This document shows, one piece after another, positions 21,006 through 29,810 of a DNA stretch of 64,000 bases. Positions within the stretch are counted from its first letter, which is position 1; each line of letters begins with the position of its first letter. Origin of the DNA: Rhizobium nepotum 39/7 (GTDB taxonomy: Bacteria; Pseudomonadota; Alphaproteobacteria; Rhizobiales; Rhizobiaceae); the NCBI RefSeq assembly GCF_000949865.1, contig NZ_JWJH01000002.1, positions 62,001 to 126,000 of the forward strand. The letters run 5' to 3'. Made by a program: the position numbers and the translations under genes. The notes under the pieces are model-generated. The model had not been told where the DNA came from, made no database searches, and saw nothing but the letters and a program-made list of their open reading frames with translations.

Positions 21006-21779
21006 ATGAAGCGTTATGCCGGTTTCATCGCCTTGGGTCTTCTGTCGCTTGCGGCTCTGTGGTTTGCGCAGGAAAATCCGGCTCCGACCGGTTCCGCCAC
21101 CGACCGGCCGACGCAATCCCAACAGCAACCCGCCGGCAATTCCCGGGCGGACAATTCGCAGCCAGGCACTCCCCGGCGCGACGCGCGCAAAGATCCGGTG
21201 TCGCGTGGCACGGGGTTCGATTTTTATGTGTTCTCGCTGTCTTGGTCGCCGGCGTTTTGCGCCAGTTCCGAAGGCTCCGGCAATCGCCAGCAATGCGGCA
21301 GCGACCGGCGTTACGGTTTCGTCGTGCACGGGCTTTGGCCGCAAAACGAAAACGGCTATCCCGAATTCTGCACGAGCGGCGAACCGGACCGCGTGCCCGA
21401 CGCGATCGGCCGCGCGATGTTCGACATCATGCCTTCCATGGGCCTGATCGGCCATCAGTGGCGCAAACACGGCTCCTGCTCAGGCCTTTCGCAGAAGGAT
21501 TATTTCTCGGCGACGCGGGCCGCCTTCGAAGCGGTTAAACTGCCGGAGAAGATTGCCTCGGGCGCGCAAGGTGTGCCCCTGTCTGCCGACGCCATCGAAA
21601 CCGCCTTCACCGACGCCAATCCCGGCATGTCGAAACGCGGGATCTCGATCAGCTGCGACGGAAAACGTCTCGAGGAGGTTCGCATCTGCCTCAACAAGGA
21701 CATGACATTCCGCGACTGCCCCGAGCTTGATCGCAAGGGCTGCCGCGCCAGCGCTACCGAAATCGTTCCCATTCGCTAA
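21006..21779 (+). CDS. Ribonuclease T2 family protein, exported
   Basis: A secreted endoribonuclease with broad base preference. The 257-residue protein starts with a signal/anchor segment (KRYAGFIALGLLSLAALWFA) followed by a disordered Pro/Ser/Gln-rich linker to about residue 60. Both catalytic signatures are visible: VVHGLWPQNE (first His) and GHQWRKHGSCSG (second His with Lys and His). Six Cys residues could form the usual disulfides. I choose the ATG at 21006; the GTG at 20949 would place non-signal-like residues before the hydrophobic stretch. It may scavenge RNA in the periplasm. A GST gene follows 32 bases later, perhaps co-transcribed. Confidence 0.9.
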   Translation: MKRYAGFIALGLLSLAALWFAQENPAPTGSATDRPTQSQQQPAGNSRADNSQPGTPRRDARKDPVSRGTGFDFYVFSLSWSPAFCASSEGSGNRQQCGSDRRYGFVVHGLWPQNENGYPEFCTSGEPDRVPDAIGRAMFDIMPSMGLIGHQWRKHGSCSGLSQKDYFSATRAAFEAVKLPEKIASGAQGVPLSADAIETAFTDANPGMSKRGISISCDGKRLEEVRICLNKDMTFRDCPELDRKGCRASATEIVPIR

Positions 21780-21811
21780 CCCCACACGCCAACACACGTC
21801 AGGACCCGACA

Positions 21812-22408
21812 ATGGAACTGCTTTATTCCGTCACCTCCCCCTACTCCGCCAAGGTGCGCATGGCTGCCCGCCATCTCGGCATCGACATTACCAATGTGGT
21901 CGTCGACACCAATGCCGAACCCGCAACGCTGATCGACAACAACCCGCTCGGCAAAATTCCGGTCCTGCTGTTGGACGATGGCAGCTCTGTCTATGACAGC
22001 GTGGCGATCATGCACTATCTCGACCGCCTTTCGGGCGGCAAGCTCTACCCGAAAAAGAACGGCAAGCGCACGGAAGTGGAAATTCTGGAGGCGCTGTGCG
22101 ACGGCATCATGGATTGCCTGCTGGCCATCGTCTACGAGCGTCGTTCCCGCCCGGAAGACAAGGTCCACCAGCCGTGGATCGACAAGCAGTGGAAAAAGGC
22201 AGTGAAGGGCCTCGATCATCTGAACGCCAACCTGCCGAAAACCGGCAAGAAGCTGCATGGCGGCCATTTCGCCCTTGCCGCCCTGATCGGTTATCTCGAT
22301 CTGCGTTTTGCGGGCGAATGGGCAGAGGGCCACGAGGCGCTGACAGGGTGGCCGGAGACATTCGGCAAACGTTTCGAAGCCTATACGGAAATGAAGGCCG
22401 CTGCCTGA
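21812..22408 (+). CDS. Glutathione S-transferase family protein
   Basis: A soluble 198-residue GST. The thioredoxin-fold N-terminal domain begins LLYSVTSPYSAKVR, where a Ser sits at the usual glutathione-activating position, and contains the conserved NPLGKIPVL cis-Pro loop and the D-S pair of VYDSVAI. The helical C-terminal domain follows from residue 85. The gene lies 32 bp behind RNase T2, and two hairpins follow its stop. Substrate cannot be assigned from sequence. Confidence 0.88.
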   Translation: MELLYSVTSPYSAKVRMAARHLGIDITNVVVDTNAEPATLIDNNPLGKIPVLLLDDGSSVYDSVAIMHYLDRLSGGKLYPKKNGKRTEVEILEALCDGIMDCLLAIVYERRSRPEDKVHQPWIDKQWKKAVKGLDHLNANLPKTGKKLHGGHFALAALIGYLDLRFAGEWAEGHEALTGWPETFGKRFEAYTEMKAAA

Positions 22409-22426
22409 CGCGAATGCGAGACCGAT

Positions 22427-22446
22427 GCCCGGCCTGATCGCCGGGC
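22427..22446 (+). terminator. Hairpin after GST gene
   Basis: GCCCGGC (22427-22433), loop CTGATC, GCCGGGC (22440-22446), followed by ATTTATT. The T-tract is weak; the stronger bidirectional terminator comes 35 bases later. Confidence 0.5.
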
Positions 22447-22473
22447 ATTTATTCTGGTCTCATACCGCAAAAA

Positions 22474-22510
22474 CAAAAAAAGCCGGGGCGCTAACCCCGG
22501 CTTTTCTTTT
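22474..22510. terminator. Bidirectional intrinsic terminator between GST and aopB
   Basis: AGCCGGGG (22481-22488), loop CGCTAA, CCCCGGCT (22495-22502), with an A-run before and TTTTCTTTT after. It can stop transcription from the plus-strand GST gene and from the minus-strand outer-membrane protein gene, whose stop lies 23 bases away. Confidence 0.9.
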
Positions 22511-22524
22511 ACTGACCCAAAGGA

Positions 22525-23181
22525 TCAGAACTTTACGCCGATACCGGCCTTGACGGAATGATCGTCGAAACCACGCGAGAACGCGCCGGAGTCGAGACCG
22601 TAGTCCTTCTTCTGGTAGTCGCTGTAGCGATATTCCAGACGGGCGGTGATGTTGTCGGTTACCATGGCTTCAACGCCGGCACCGACGGTGTAGCCGAGGG
22701 CGGTGGCGCTGTCCTTGGAGGTCGCGTCACTTACCTTGTTGTCGGAGACAGCAAGACCAGCCGTACCGTAGAGCAGGAACGGGTTCATGTCGTAACCGAC
22801 GCGGCCACGCAGAGAGCCGTTGACGCCCTGCTTGCCTTCGATGGCGTTGCCGGCAACCGTACCGGCGGAACCGCGCTCACGACCAAGGTTGACGTCGGCT
22901 TCGGCACCGTAAACGATCTGGCCGTTCTGCCAGTTGTAACCGCCGTAGAGACCGCCGCCAGCGCCCTTGGCGTCACGACCGTCGTTGCTGGAGCTGAAAC
23001 GGCCCCAGTCATAGTTGACCGTACCACCGAGGTAAGCGCCGGACCAATCCTTGACCGGTGCGGGCTGGTCGTAGGACACCGGTGCCTGCGGCACTTCGTT
23101 TACGGCGTCAGCGGCGTGAGCAGCCGAAAAGCCGGCGGCTGCCATGGTCGAAGCCATAATGGTTGCTACGAAAATACGCAT
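22525..23181 (-). CDS. aopB: Outer-membrane beta-barrel protein, Omp25/RopB family (AopB-like)
   Basis: A 218-residue small barrel: signal peptide ending AAHAA at about residue 24, a short Pro-rich linker, then DWSGAYLGG, which opens the barrel in Brucella Omp25/31, Rhizobium RopB and related proteins. The end, KAGIGVKF, is a classical C-terminal Phe barrel signal. Agrobacterium AopB is a surface-exposed member of this family connected with tumour formation and controlled by the ChvG-ChvI acid-response system (literature knowledge; not visible here). The start has GGAGAA just upstream. A strong terminator follows the stop. Confidence 0.85.
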   Translation of the reverse strand: MRIFVATIMASTMAAAGFSAAHAADAVNEVPQAPVSYDQPAPVKDWSGAYLGGTVNYDWGRFSSSNDGRDAKGAGGGLYGGYNWQNGQIVYGAEADVNLGRERGSAGTVAGNAIEGKQGVNGSLRGRVGYDMNPFLLYGTAGLAVSDNKVSDATSKDSATALGYTVGAGVEAMVTDNITARLEYRYSDYQKKDYGLDSGAFSRGFDDHSVKAGIGVKF

Positions 23182-23528
23182 GTTATTCTCCTTTCAGGAC
23201 CGCGCCGTACTCAAAACATTGTTTTTAGACGCGGTAAATTCGTCGGGTTAATCGCCCCTCTGGAAACTGAATTTGATGGGAGAATGCGGAGATCAAAGAG
23301 CCAAAATGTGAATTGTTTGGGGCAGAGACGTGACTAGAATTAGACGTTGCCTAATTGCCACAAGGGTTTTATTAACCCTACCGGAAACTTAATTTCCAAT
23401 AGATCGAATTTAAACTTAGTTATATTCAAATTAAATCGAAATTACATTGTGAGTAAAAACCAACGCAATTCTTTTACCGCCAACGGACAGCTTGCGATTT
23501 GCGATTATATCCAGCAAATAGGGCGTGT
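23182..23528. other. AT-rich intergenic region aopB to SDR gene, 347 bp
   Basis: The first 100 bases hold the aopB promoter on the minus strand. From about 23340 to 23500 the sequence is clearly more AT-rich than the rest of the window and contains two adjacent short inverted repeats: GGGTT/AACCC (23364-23378) and GGAAA/TTTCC (23383-23397). I see no gene. Confidence 0.5.
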
Positions 23529-24317
23529 ATGAGCAAATGCAGGTCCGCTGTGAAAGAAAATATACCGAAGACAGTCTTGATAACGGGTGCCGCCCGCCGG
23601 CTTGGACGGGCGATCGCTACGGATTTGGCCTCCCATGGCTTTGCGATCGCCGTCCACGCCAATGCCTCGATGGCGCAAGCCGAGGAATTCGCTAATGAAA
23701 TAAGGCAAAAAGGCGGCAAAGCCGTTGCCGTTCAGGCGGATCTGACACAATCGTCGCCGACGATGGCGCTTGTCGAACAGGCATCTTCGGCACTCGGCCC
23801 CATCGGTGTCGTCGTCAACAATGCGTCCGTTTTTCTGGATGATTCGGCCGATTCGCCCGATCCGGCGGTGTTCGATGCGCATTTTTCCGTGCATGTGCGG
23901 GCCCCTTCCCTCATTGCGGCCGCTTTCGTCCAGCAATTGCCTCGGGATAAATCCGGGCTGATCGTCAACATCATCGATCAGCGCGTGCTTGCGCTCACGC
24001 CGCGGTTTTATTCCTACACGCTTTCAAAAGCCGCGCTCTGGACGGCCACGCGGACGATGGCGCAGAGTTTTGCGCCGCGCGTTCGCGTCAACGCCATCGG
24101 GCCCGGCCCTTCCTTCAAAAGCGAAAGACAGACGCCCGAGGACTTTCAGGCGCAGATCGACGGCCTTATATTAAAGCGTGGTCCTGCCCCGGACGAGTTC
24201 GGGCGGACGATTCGCTTTCTTTTCGACACGCCGTCGATCACCGGACAAATGATCGCGCTCGATGGCGGCCAGCATCTTGGCTGGGAAACCCCTGACGTGG
24301 CGGAGATACCTGAATGA
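23529..24317 (+). CDS. SDR oxidoreductase with pteridine-reductase signature (FolM-like)
   Basis: A 262-residue NAD(P)H-dependent short-chain dehydrogenase. The cofactor loop is TGAARRLG (about residues 20-27), the TGxxxRxG form that separates pteridine reductases such as PTR1 and FolM from ordinary TGxxxGxG members. The NNAS segment and the YSYTLSK catalytic Tyr/Lys are present, with an Asp preceding them. This points to reduction of a dihydropterin or dihydrofolate, by inference. The ATG at 23529 is the first good start; a TTG at 23499 is unlikely. Its stop overlaps the uvrC ATG in ATGA fashion, so the two are coupled. Confidence 0.8.
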   Translation: MSKCRSAVKENIPKTVLITGAARRLGRAIATDLASHGFAIAVHANASMAQAEEFANEIRQKGGKAVAVQADLTQSSPTMALVEQASSALGPIGVVVNNASVFLDDSADSPDPAVFDAHFSVHVRAPSLIAAAFVQQLPRDKSGLIVNIIDQRVLALTPRFYSYTLSKAALWTATRTMAQSFAPRVRVNAIGPGPSFKSERQTPEDFQAQIDGLILKRGPAPDEFGRTIRFLFDTPSITGQMIALDGGQHLGWETPDVAEIPE

Positions 24318-26365
24318 ACGGAAAGAAGCTGCCTGACGGCGGTATTCTCTTCGATGAAACCGATGACGAGGACGACGATGCAAGCCTTGCCGTAACGGAT
24401 GCGGTCGAGGCCCCGCGCGACGTTGTCGGCATGGACTGGAATGCTGGCTGGAAAAACGAATCCGGCCTGAAGGGCATGGATCTGATCGGCGAATTCGTCA
24501 AACACCTGCCGAACTCGCCAGGTGTCTACCGCATGTTCAACGAGGCGAACGACGTTCTCTACGTCGGCAAGGCGCGCTCGCTGAAGAAGCGTGTCGGCAA
24601 TTATGCGCAGGGCCGCGTGCATTCCAACCGCATCGCCCAGATGGTGCGGCTGACCGCCCATATGGAATTCGTCACCACCCGCACGGAGACCGAGGCGCTT
24701 CTCCTGGAAGCTAACCTCATCAAGCGCTTGCGACCGCGCTTTAATGTGCTTTTGCGTGACGACAAATCGTTTCCGTATATTTTCATCACCGCCGACAATC
24801 GTGCGCCGGCGATTTTCAAACATCGTGGTGCGCGGGCGCGCAAGGGTGATTATTTCGGACCGTTCGCCTCCGCCGGGGCCGTGGGGCGCACGATCAATTC
24901 GCTGCAGCGCGCGTTTTTGATCCGCACCTGCACCGACAGCGTTTTCGAAACCCGCACACGTCCCTGTCTTCTCTACCAGATCAAGCGCTGTTCCGGCCCC
25001 TGCACGCATGAGGTCAGCGATCAGGGGTATGCGGAACTCGTCAAGGAAGCCAAGGATTTCCTGTCCGGCAAAAGCCAGAGCGTCAAGACCGCAATCGCGC
25101 GGCAGATGAACGAGGCAGCCGAGGATCTCGATTTCGAACGCGCTGCGGTCTATCGCGACCGGCTGGCGGCGCTGTCGCACGTCCAGAGCCATCAGGGCAT
25201 CAACCCCGCCGGCATCGAGGAAGCGGATGTCTTCGCCATTCATCACGAGGGCGGCATATCCTGCATTCAGGTATTCTTTTTCCGCACCGGCCAGAACTGG
25301 GGCAACCGCGCCTATTTCCCGAAGGCTGACCCGTCGCTGCCCGGCTCGGAAATCCTCAACGCGTTCCTTGCACAGTTTTACGACGACAAGCCGGTTCCAA
25401 AGCAAATCCTGCTTTCCGAAACGGTGGAAGAAGAGGAACTGCTGGCCGCCGCCCTTGGCGAAAAAACCGGGCACAAGGTCACGATCAGCGTGCCGCAGCG
25501 CGGCGAGAAGAAGGATATTACCGACCATGTTCTTGCCAATGCGCGCGAGGCGCATGGACGCAAGCTGGCGGAAACATCCTCACAGGCGCGGTTGCTGAAG
25601 GGTTTTGCGGAGACCTTTGGCCTTCCCTTTGTGCCGCGAAGGATCGAGATCTACGACAACTCGCATATCATGGGCACCAATGCCGTGGGCGGCATGGTGG
25701 TGGCGGGGCCGGAAGGCTTCGTCAAAAACCAGTACCGCAAGTTCAACATCAAATCGACCGACATCACCCCGGGTGACGACTTCGGCATGATGCGTGAGGT
25801 GATGACCCGCCGCTTCTCGCGCCTGTTGAAAGAAGAGGGCAAGCCCGACCGCGGGCAGACGCTGACGCCGACGCCGGAGGAAGCCGCCGACATGCCTTTC
25901 CCCGCCTGGCCGGACGTGATCCTGATCGACGGCGGACAGGGCCAGATGACGGCTGTGCGCGCCATTCTGGACGAACTCGACATTCGCGACAGCGTAATCG
26001 CCATCGGTGTCGCCAAGGGTGTGGACCGCGAGGCGGGCCGCGAGCGTTTCTTCGCGGATGGCCGCAGCGATTTTTCCCTGCCGCCGCGCGATCCCGTGCT
26101 GTATTTCATACAGCGCATGCGCGACGAGGCGCACCGTTTTGCCATCGGCTCACACCGGGCGCGGCGCAAGAAGGAAATGGTGCGCAATCCGCTGGATGAA
26201 ATCTCGGGGATCGGTCCCGGACGCAAGCGCTCCCTGCTGCAGCATTTCGGCACGGCGAAGGCGGTTTCCCGCGCCGGTCTCAACGATCTGATGGCGGTCA
26301 CCGGCATTTCCGAGGCGGTGGCGCGGCAAATCTACAATCACTTCCACGAGAGTGGTGGCGATTGA
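24314..26365 (+). CDS. uvrC: Excinuclease ABC subunit C
   Basis: The nuclease subunit of UvrABC nucleotide-excision repair, making the two incisions around a lesion. The 683 residues contain a GIY-YIG domain (PGVYRMF ... VLYVGKA) from about residue 62, a UVR motif near residue 255, an RNase H-like C-terminal nuclease with YDNSHIMGT and the LIDGGQGQ segment, and tandem helix-hairpin-helix motifs at the end ([12 protein letters not shown]). The first 55 residues are an acidic extension absent from E. coli UvrC. It overlaps the SDR gene by four bases. Confidence 0.96.
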   Translation: MNGKKLPDGGILFDETDDEDDDASLAVTDAVEAPRDVVGMDWNAGWKNESGLKGMDLIGEFVKHLPNSPGVYRMFNEANDVLYVGKARSLKKRVGNYAQGRVHSNRIAQMVRLTAHMEFVTTRTETEALLLEANLIKRLRPRFNVLLRDDKSFPYIFITADNRAPAIFKHRGARARKGDYFGPFASAGAVGRTINSLQRAFLIRTCTDSVFETRTRPCLLYQIKRCSGPCTHEVSDQGYAELVKEAKDFLSGKSQSVKTAIARQMNEAAEDLDFERAAVYRDRLAALSHVQSHQGINPAGIEEADVFAIHHEGGISCIQVFFFRTGQNWGNRAYFPKADPSLPGSEILNAFLAQFYDDKPVPKQILLSETVEEEELLAAALGEKTGHKVTISVPQRGEKKDITDHVLANAREAHGRKLAETSSQARLLKGFAETFGLPFVPRRIEIYDNSHIMGTNAVGGMVVAGPEGFVKNQYRKFNIKSTDITPGDDFGMMREVMTRRFSRLLKEEGKPDRGQTLTPTPEEAADMPFPAWPDVILIDGGQGQMTAVRAILDELDIRDSVIAIGVAKGVDREAGRERFFADGRSDFSLPPRDPVLYFIQRMRDEAHRFAIGSHRARRKKEMVRNPLDEISGIGPGRKRSLLQHFGTAKAVSRAGLNDLMAVTGISEAVARQIYNHFHESGGD

Positions 26366-26465
26366 CGCCGCGCTGTCGTGACGAACTGCTAAAAAAACAT
26401 AATCACGTGTTGACGCTACCCCTCAGGGACGGCATCAAGGTTTATCTTCGATTGACAGGTTTCCC

Positions 26466-27053
26466 ATGGCTTCGCGCGCATACAGCATCCCCAATCTCCT
26501 CACCTATGCCCGCATTCTGGCGGTTCCGATCATCGTTCTGTGTTTTTACGTCGAGGGGAAGCTGGAAAGCTCGGATTTCGCACGCTGGACGGCGCTCTGG
26601 CTGTTCATCGTCGCGTCGCTGACCGATTTTCTCGACGGCTATCTGGCCCGCATCTGGAACCAGACCTCCAATATCGGCCGCATGCTGGACCCGATCGCCG
26701 ACAAGCTGCTGGTCGCCTCTGTGCTGCTGCTGATGGCGGCTGACGGTACGATTGCCGGCTGGTCGCTCTGGGCCGCCATCACCATTCTCTGCCGCGAAAT
26801 TCTGGTCTCGGGCCTGCGTGAATATCTGGCGGCGCTGAAGGTCAGCGTTCCCGTCACCCGCATCGCCAAATGGAAGACCACCATCCAGATGGTCGCCATC
26901 GCCTTTCTTCTCGCGGGCCCTGCGGGCGACAAGGTTCTGCCCTACACGACCGAGATGGGAATTACGCTTCTCTGGCTCGCCGCAGCGCTGACGATGTATA
27001 CCGGTTACGATTACTTCAAGGCGGGTCTCAAGCACATCGTGGACGAAGAATGA
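26466..27053 (+). CDS. pgsA: CDP-diacylglycerol--glycerol-3-phosphate 3-phosphatidyltransferase
   Basis: Inner-membrane enzyme committing CDP-diacylglycerol to phosphatidylglycerol and cardiolipin. The 195 residues show four to six hydrophobic helices and the CDP-alcohol phosphotransferase motif: DGYLAR, then GRMLDPIADK, giving all three or four metal-binding Asp residues (about 57-82). The N-terminus SIPNLLTYARI is standard. It begins 100 bases after uvrC and its stop overlaps the moaD start. Confidence 0.94.
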   Translation: MASRAYSIPNLLTYARILAVPIIVLCFYVEGKLESSDFARWTALWLFIVASLTDFLDGYLARIWNQTSNIGRMLDPIADKLLVASVLLLMAADGTIAGWSLWAAITILCREILVSGLREYLAALKVSVPVTRIAKWKTTIQMVAIAFLLAGPAGDKVLPYTTEMGITLLWLAAALTMYTGYDYFKAGLKHIVDEE

Positions 27054-27307
27054 TGGCACGGATCGTTTATTTCGCCTGGGTTCGCGAAAAGATCGGCACG
27101 GCCGAGGAGGAGCTGGACATTCCCTCCTCCGTTACCACCGCCGGTGGGCTGATCGCCTATCTTTCGACCCGTGGCGAAAACTACGAAGCCGCCTTCGAAT
27201 TTCCGGATGTGATCCGCGTTGCCGTCAATCAGGAACATGTCGAGCATGACGAAAGCATCGTTGGCGCGCGCGAGATCGGCATCTTCCCGCCGATGACGGG
27301 GGGATGA
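27050..27307 (+). CDS. moaD: Molybdopterin synthase small subunit
   Basis: Ubiquitin-like sulfur carrier of molybdopterin synthase. It is 85 residues long and ends in the required Gly-Gly tail (PPMTGG), whose thiocarboxylate donates sulfur to precursor Z. Two ATG codons in a row (27050, 27053) overlap the pgsA stop, so it is translationally coupled to a phospholipid gene, an unrelated pathway. moaE follows four bases after the stop, as needed for the heterotetramer. Confidence 0.92.
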   Translation: MMARIVYFAWVREKIGTAEEELDIPSSVTTAGGLIAYLSTRGENYEAAFEFPDVIRVAVNQEHVEHDESIVGAREIGIFPPMTGG

Positions 27308-27311
27308 GCGG

Positions 27312-27779
27312 ATGCAGTCAGCCGTCAAGCCGACAATCCGGGTGCAGCCACAGGATTTCGACGCTGCGGAAGAAACCCGCCGGCTGACGGAAGGCGACAA
27401 GAGCATAGGCGCGGTGGTGGCCTTCACCGGCCTTTGCCGCGACGATGGCGGCACGCTCGCGGCGCTGGAACTCGAACATTATCCCGGCATGGCGGAGGCG
27501 GAAATAATCCGTATCGCCGAACTCGCCATCGAACGTTTCGGCCTTCTCGGCCTCACCGCCATCCACCGCCACGGCAAGATCGCCACCGGCGAGAACATCG
27601 TCCTCGTCATCGCCGCCGCACGCCACCGGCAGGCCGCCTTCGACGGCGCAAATTTCGTGATGGACTATCTCAAGACGTCCGCCCCATTCTGGAAGAAGGA
27701 ACACGGCAAGGATGGGACAACGGGTGACTGGGTTGCGGCAAAGGCAACCGACGACACCGCCAGGGACAAGTGGCGGTGA
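27312..27779 (+). CDS. moaE: Molybdopterin synthase catalytic subunit
   Basis: Large subunit that converts precursor Z to molybdopterin with two MoaD-thiocarboxylates. The 155-residue protein contains VAFTGLCRD, LELEHYPGMAE, IHRHGKI and the PFWKKE segment with the active-site Lys. The start is four bases behind moaD. It is convergent with the LivH-type permease gene, with only nine bases between stops. The product would serve Mo enzymes such as the oxidoreductase at 15.9-18.1 kb. Confidence 0.95.
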   Translation: MQSAVKPTIRVQPQDFDAAEETRRLTEGDKSIGAVVAFTGLCRDDGGTLAALELEHYPGMAEAEIIRIAELAIERFGLLGLTAIHRHGKIATGENIVLVIAAARHRQAAFDGANFVMDYLKTSAPFWKKEHGKDGTTGDWVAAKATDDTARDKWR

Positions 27780-27788
27780 AGCTTCGTA

Positions 27789-28685
27789 TCAAGGCGGCTC
27801 CACCCTGCTGCGCATAACGATCAGCCAACCGACCAGCAGCGCCAGAACCGCCGCATCTCGCCAGACGACCGGGCCGTAGCCGACCCACAGGGTTTCGGCA
27901 AAACCGACGGCGGCGGCTCCCAGCGCACAGACGAGCGGGCTTGCATAACCGCCCGCCGCCGAAATCAGCACGACCTTCAGGCCGAACACCAGACCCGCTC
28001 CGAAATCCATGGTGCCGTAATAAAACGTGGCCAGCACGCCGGCGATGGCAGCGACGAGGCCTGCCGCGCAATAGGACACGAGGAACACCCTGCCCGCATT
28101 CACTCCGCAGAACGAGGCTGCAACCGGATCGTCCGAAACGGCCCTCCAGCGCCTGCCGAAACTGGAACGCTGCAAATAAAGTGCGCCTGCAACAACGAGC
28201 AGGCAAAAAGCTGTCGTGTTGAGCATCTGCATCGGCGTGAGCGTAACGGCGAAGTTGCCATCCGCCCAGAAACGCACCGGCTCGGACAAAAGCGGCGGCA
28301 GCCAGAGCTGGCGGGTTCCAGCAGTCAGGCGGGCGCTTTCGGTGAGCGCGATCAGCACGCCGATGGACGCGACGGTCACCGCATTCGGAGAAGCCTTCGC
28401 CAGCGGCCGCATCACCGCCCTGCCGACGAAGGCCGCCGCCCACAGCCCGCCGAACAGACCCATGCCTGCCCCAAGAGCAAGCGTTGCGGGCAAGACCAGC
28501 CACAGCCGGTTCCAGCCGAAATCGGCAAACAGCAGGCAGGTCTGCCCGGCGAATGCGAAAATCGCCCCATAGGTAACATCGGCTCGCTTCGTGACCGAAA
28601 AGGCGATCGCGTAGCCGAAGGCCAGAACCGCATAAAGCGAGGCGACCGGCACGGCATTCAGCAATTGTTGCAGGAAATAAGCCAC
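27789..28685 (-). CDS. Orphan branched-chain amino-acid ABC permease (LivH type)
   Basis: An inner-membrane permease of 298 residues with about eight hydrophobic segments and family landmarks: the N-terminal LLNAVPVASLYAVLAFGYAIAF, the AVSDDPVAASFCGVN segment (the contact helix toward the ATPase) and GVLATFYYG near residue 210. I choose the GTG at 28685 because GGAGGA lies seven bases upstream; the GTG at 28700 precedes this site. No LivM, ATPase or binding-protein gene is adjacent, so it must borrow partners or act alone. It is divergent from the CGNR regulator and shares its operator region. Confidence 0.83.
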   Translation of the reverse strand: MAYFLQQLLNAVPVASLYAVLAFGYAIAFSVTKRADVTYGAIFAFAGQTCLLFADFGWNRLWLVLPATLALGAGMGLFGGLWAAAFVGRAVMRPLAKASPNAVTVASIGVLIALTESARLTAGTRQLWLPPLLSEPVRFWADGNFAVTLTPMQMLNTTAFCLLVVAGALYLQRSSFGRRWRAVSDDPVAASFCGVNAGRVFLVSYCAAGLVAAIAGVLATFYYGTMDFGAGLVFGLKVVLISAAGGYASPLVCALGAAAVGFAETLWVGYGPVVWRDAAVLALLVGWLIVMRSRVEPP

Positions 28686-28702
28686 GTGCCGTCCTCCCAC
28701 AA

Positions 28703-28742
28703 ATATTATAACTGTTAAAAATGGTTTTGACAGTTATAATAT
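28703..28742. promoter_or_regulatory. Symmetric divergent promoter-operator, perfect 13-bp inverted repeat
   Basis: ATATTATAACTGT (28703-28715) and ACAGTTATAATAT (28730-28742) are perfect reverse complements around a 14-bp centre. Each arm carries an exact TATAAT -10: 28735-28740 for the rightward gene and 28710-28705 on the minus strand for the permease. Each -10 has a CTGTTA/CTGTCA -35-like element 17 bases away in the opposite arm. The two promoters thus share the same palindrome, and one bound dimer would control both. The plus start point is predicted at about 28747, next to the regulator ATG at 28748. Confidence 0.75.
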
Positions 28743-28747
28743 ACGGC

Positions 28748-29299
28748 ATGACATTTCGCTGGACAAAGCATCGTTTCGCCGGCGGCGCATTGGCGCTTGA
28801 TGTCGCCAATAGCGTCATCCTGCGCTCGGACGCCACAAAATCACTCGACCGTTTTGCTGAACCCGAGCAGATTGTCGCATTCGCGGAGGCGTCGACACGG
28901 CTAGGTGCGGAGCGCGACCGGTTTCCCGCCCTCACCGCGCCGGAAGCCGGAGAGCGGCCGGTTCTTCTTGAACTCCGTGAGGCTATCGACGGTTATTTCC
29001 GTTCTTCGATCGCCAGTGGCGGCAATGATGACGGCGGGCTGGCGGAGCTTCTCTTCGCCTGCGGCACGGCGCTGCGGTCGTTTCCGCTCTCTGAAAGCCT
29101 CGGCAATGCGACCGCCCATTCCGCCCTGTCGCTGCTGGCGGCAGACACACGGGAACGGCTGCGGATTTGCGGCAATTGCGGCTGGCTATTCATCGACCGC
29201 AGCAAGAACCGGAGCCGGATCTGGTGCGACATGACGGTGTGCGGCAACCGGCGGAAAGCCAGCCGGCACTATCACCGGCAGAAGGAGGCGCGGACATGA
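28748..29299 (+). CDS. CGNR zinc-finger (ABATE domain) transcriptional regulator
   Basis: A 183-residue protein with an N-terminal ABATE-type ligand-binding domain (GGALALDVANSV ...) and a C-terminal CGNR zinc finger. The four metal ligands are the two Cys of CGNCGWLF and the Cys residues of IWCDMTVCGNR. Family members are thought to be stress- or ligand-responsive regulators but are poorly studied. I start it at the ATG at 28748; the ATG at 28721 is inside the inverted repeat. There is no ribosome site before 28748 and the promoter predicts a start point about there, so the mRNA may be leaderless. It overlaps the lipoprotein gene by four bases. Confidence 0.82.
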   Translation: MTFRWTKHRFAGGALALDVANSVILRSDATKSLDRFAEPEQIVAFAEASTRLGAERDRFPALTAPEAGERPVLLELREAIDGYFRSSIASGGNDDGGLAELLFACGTALRSFPLSESLGNATAHSALSLLAADTRERLRICGNCGWLFIDRSKNRSRIWCDMTVCGNRRKASRHYHRQKEART

Positions 29300-29808
29300 A
29301 CAGAATTGCCCTTCCATTGCTGGCGATCACGGCGATGCTCGGCCTTTCCGCTTGCCAGCGTGACGAACCACGCGAGGTCGCGAAGATTTCGGGCCGCATG
29401 TTCGTCTTCAACTACCGCGTGGCAATCGCCACCTATCTCGTGACCTTGCAGCGCGTCGCTCCCATCCGCGATGGCAGTACGGTGGAGGCGACATTCGAAA
29501 ATCCCCGCGGCGGCGCTGAGTTGACGACCCGGGAGAAGATTTTTCCGACAGACGAGAAGATCACCGTTCAAAGCCCGCCGGTAGAGTGCATCAAGCAGGA
29601 CCGGCCCTACAGGGTCGTCATCCGCATCAAAGGGCCGGAGGGCGATCTTCTGCAAACGATAGAGACCACGATCCGCTCCGATACGGACCAGTCGCTTCTT
29701 CCCGCCAAACCGCTGACGGTCGGGCCGCTGTACACGCCCAATCCGGAGGTGTTCAAACCGGATGGCACGGTGGACATGCGGCCCATTCAGGATTGCCCCG
29801 CATCCTGA
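29296..29808 (+). CDS. Predicted lipoprotein of unknown function
   Basis: A 170-residue exported lipoprotein: a short basic N-terminus, a hydrophobic segment and a lipobox LSAC near residue 17. The mature part starts with a charged linker and then a compact all-beta-looking domain (ISGRMFVFNYRVAIATYLVTL, VEATFENPRGG) with Cys residues in VECIKQD and near the end (QDCPAS) that might pair. I do not recognise the fold family. The ATG at 29296 has GAAGGAGG seven bases upstream and overlaps the CGNR stop (ATGA), so the two are co-translated. A strong terminator closes the operon. Confidence 0.7.
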   Translation: MNRIALPLLAITAMLGLSACQRDEPREVAKISGRMFVFNYRVAIATYLVTLQRVAPIRDGSTVEATFENPRGGAELTTREKIFPTDEKITVQSPPVECIKQDRPYRVVIRIKGPEGDLLQTIETTIRSDTDQSLLPAKPLTVGPLYTPNPEVFKPDGTVDMRPIQDCPAS

Positions 29809-29810
29809 AC

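Noticed and set aside
26366..26465. Small gene between uvrC and pgsA
   Set aside because: The short frame there ends inside pgsA and has neither a ribosome site nor good codon bias; the gap more likely holds the pgsA promoter.
28670..28935. Extended minus-strand frame (to 28935) for the permease
   Set aside because: That frame is a different phase covering the regulator gene; the permease start with a GGAGGA site at 28685 is far better.
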